This document shows, in pieces, positions 6,143-6,143 of a stretch of 6,143 bases of DNA. Origin of the DNA: Kocuria sp. (GTDB taxonomy: Bacteria; Actinomycetota; Actinomycetes; Actinomycetales; Micrococcaceae); assembly GCA_030453435.1 (NCBI GenBank), contig JAKDKI010000144.1:1-6143 (forward strand), given 5' to 3'. The notes under the pieces were generated by a model. That model was not told where the DNA came from and made no database searches. It was given only the letters and a program-made list of their open reading frames with translations. Position 1 is the stretch's first letter; each line of letters starts with the position of its first letter. The translations under genes were made by a program, and so were the position numbers.

Positions 6143-6143
6143 G

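Overview
This window looks like chromosomal DNA from a high-GC actinomycete (spot counts of single lines give roughly 50 to 75 % G+C, low-to-mid 60s overall). The gene order, an Ndk with a GRDWG-type loop before its active-site histidine, and a small DUF4233-like membrane protein between folC and ndk all suggest Micrococcales, probably Micrococcaceae. That placement rests on recall and cannot be proven from the sequence alone.

Every gene I can support is on the minus strand, so transcription runs from high to low coordinates. At the right edge (6032-6142) is the 3' end of an unidentified gene; only 36 residues are visible, a Pro/Ala/Val/Gln-rich linker and a very acidic tail with repeated W/C-D-D-D units. 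A weak promoter candidate overlaps and follows its stop codon. Next comes a leader of about 260 nt (to 5745) that reads as a translational isoleucine T-box riboswitch. It has an ultrashort Stem I with AUC in its terminal loop, a T-box core with UGGU to pair with the ACCA end of tRNA-Ile, an antisequestrator, and a hairpin that masks the ileS Shine-Dalgarno. The leader controls ileS (GTG start at 5744, stop at 2436-2438), which encodes a 1102-residue isoleucyl-tRNA synthetase of the eukaryote-like IleRS2 type.

The ileS stop and the folC start share one base (TGATG), so folC (folylpolyglutamate/dihydrofolate synthase) is probably translationally coupled to ileS. After 30 nt comes a four-helix membrane protein resembling DUF4233, and after another 86 nt ndk (nucleoside diphosphate kinase). 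A strong 17+17 nt hairpin 24 nt past ndk (34-73) is the likely end of the transcription unit. Bases 1-33 hold nothing I can assign.

Functionally this is a housekeeping cluster: tRNA charging, folate polyglutamylation and nucleotide balancing, headed by a sensor of uncharged tRNA-Ile. I see no mobile element, CRISPR array, tRNA, rRNA or defence system. The most notable parts are the T-box with its visible switching helices, its possible extension to folC through the stop/start overlap, and the odd acidic tail of the upstream gene.
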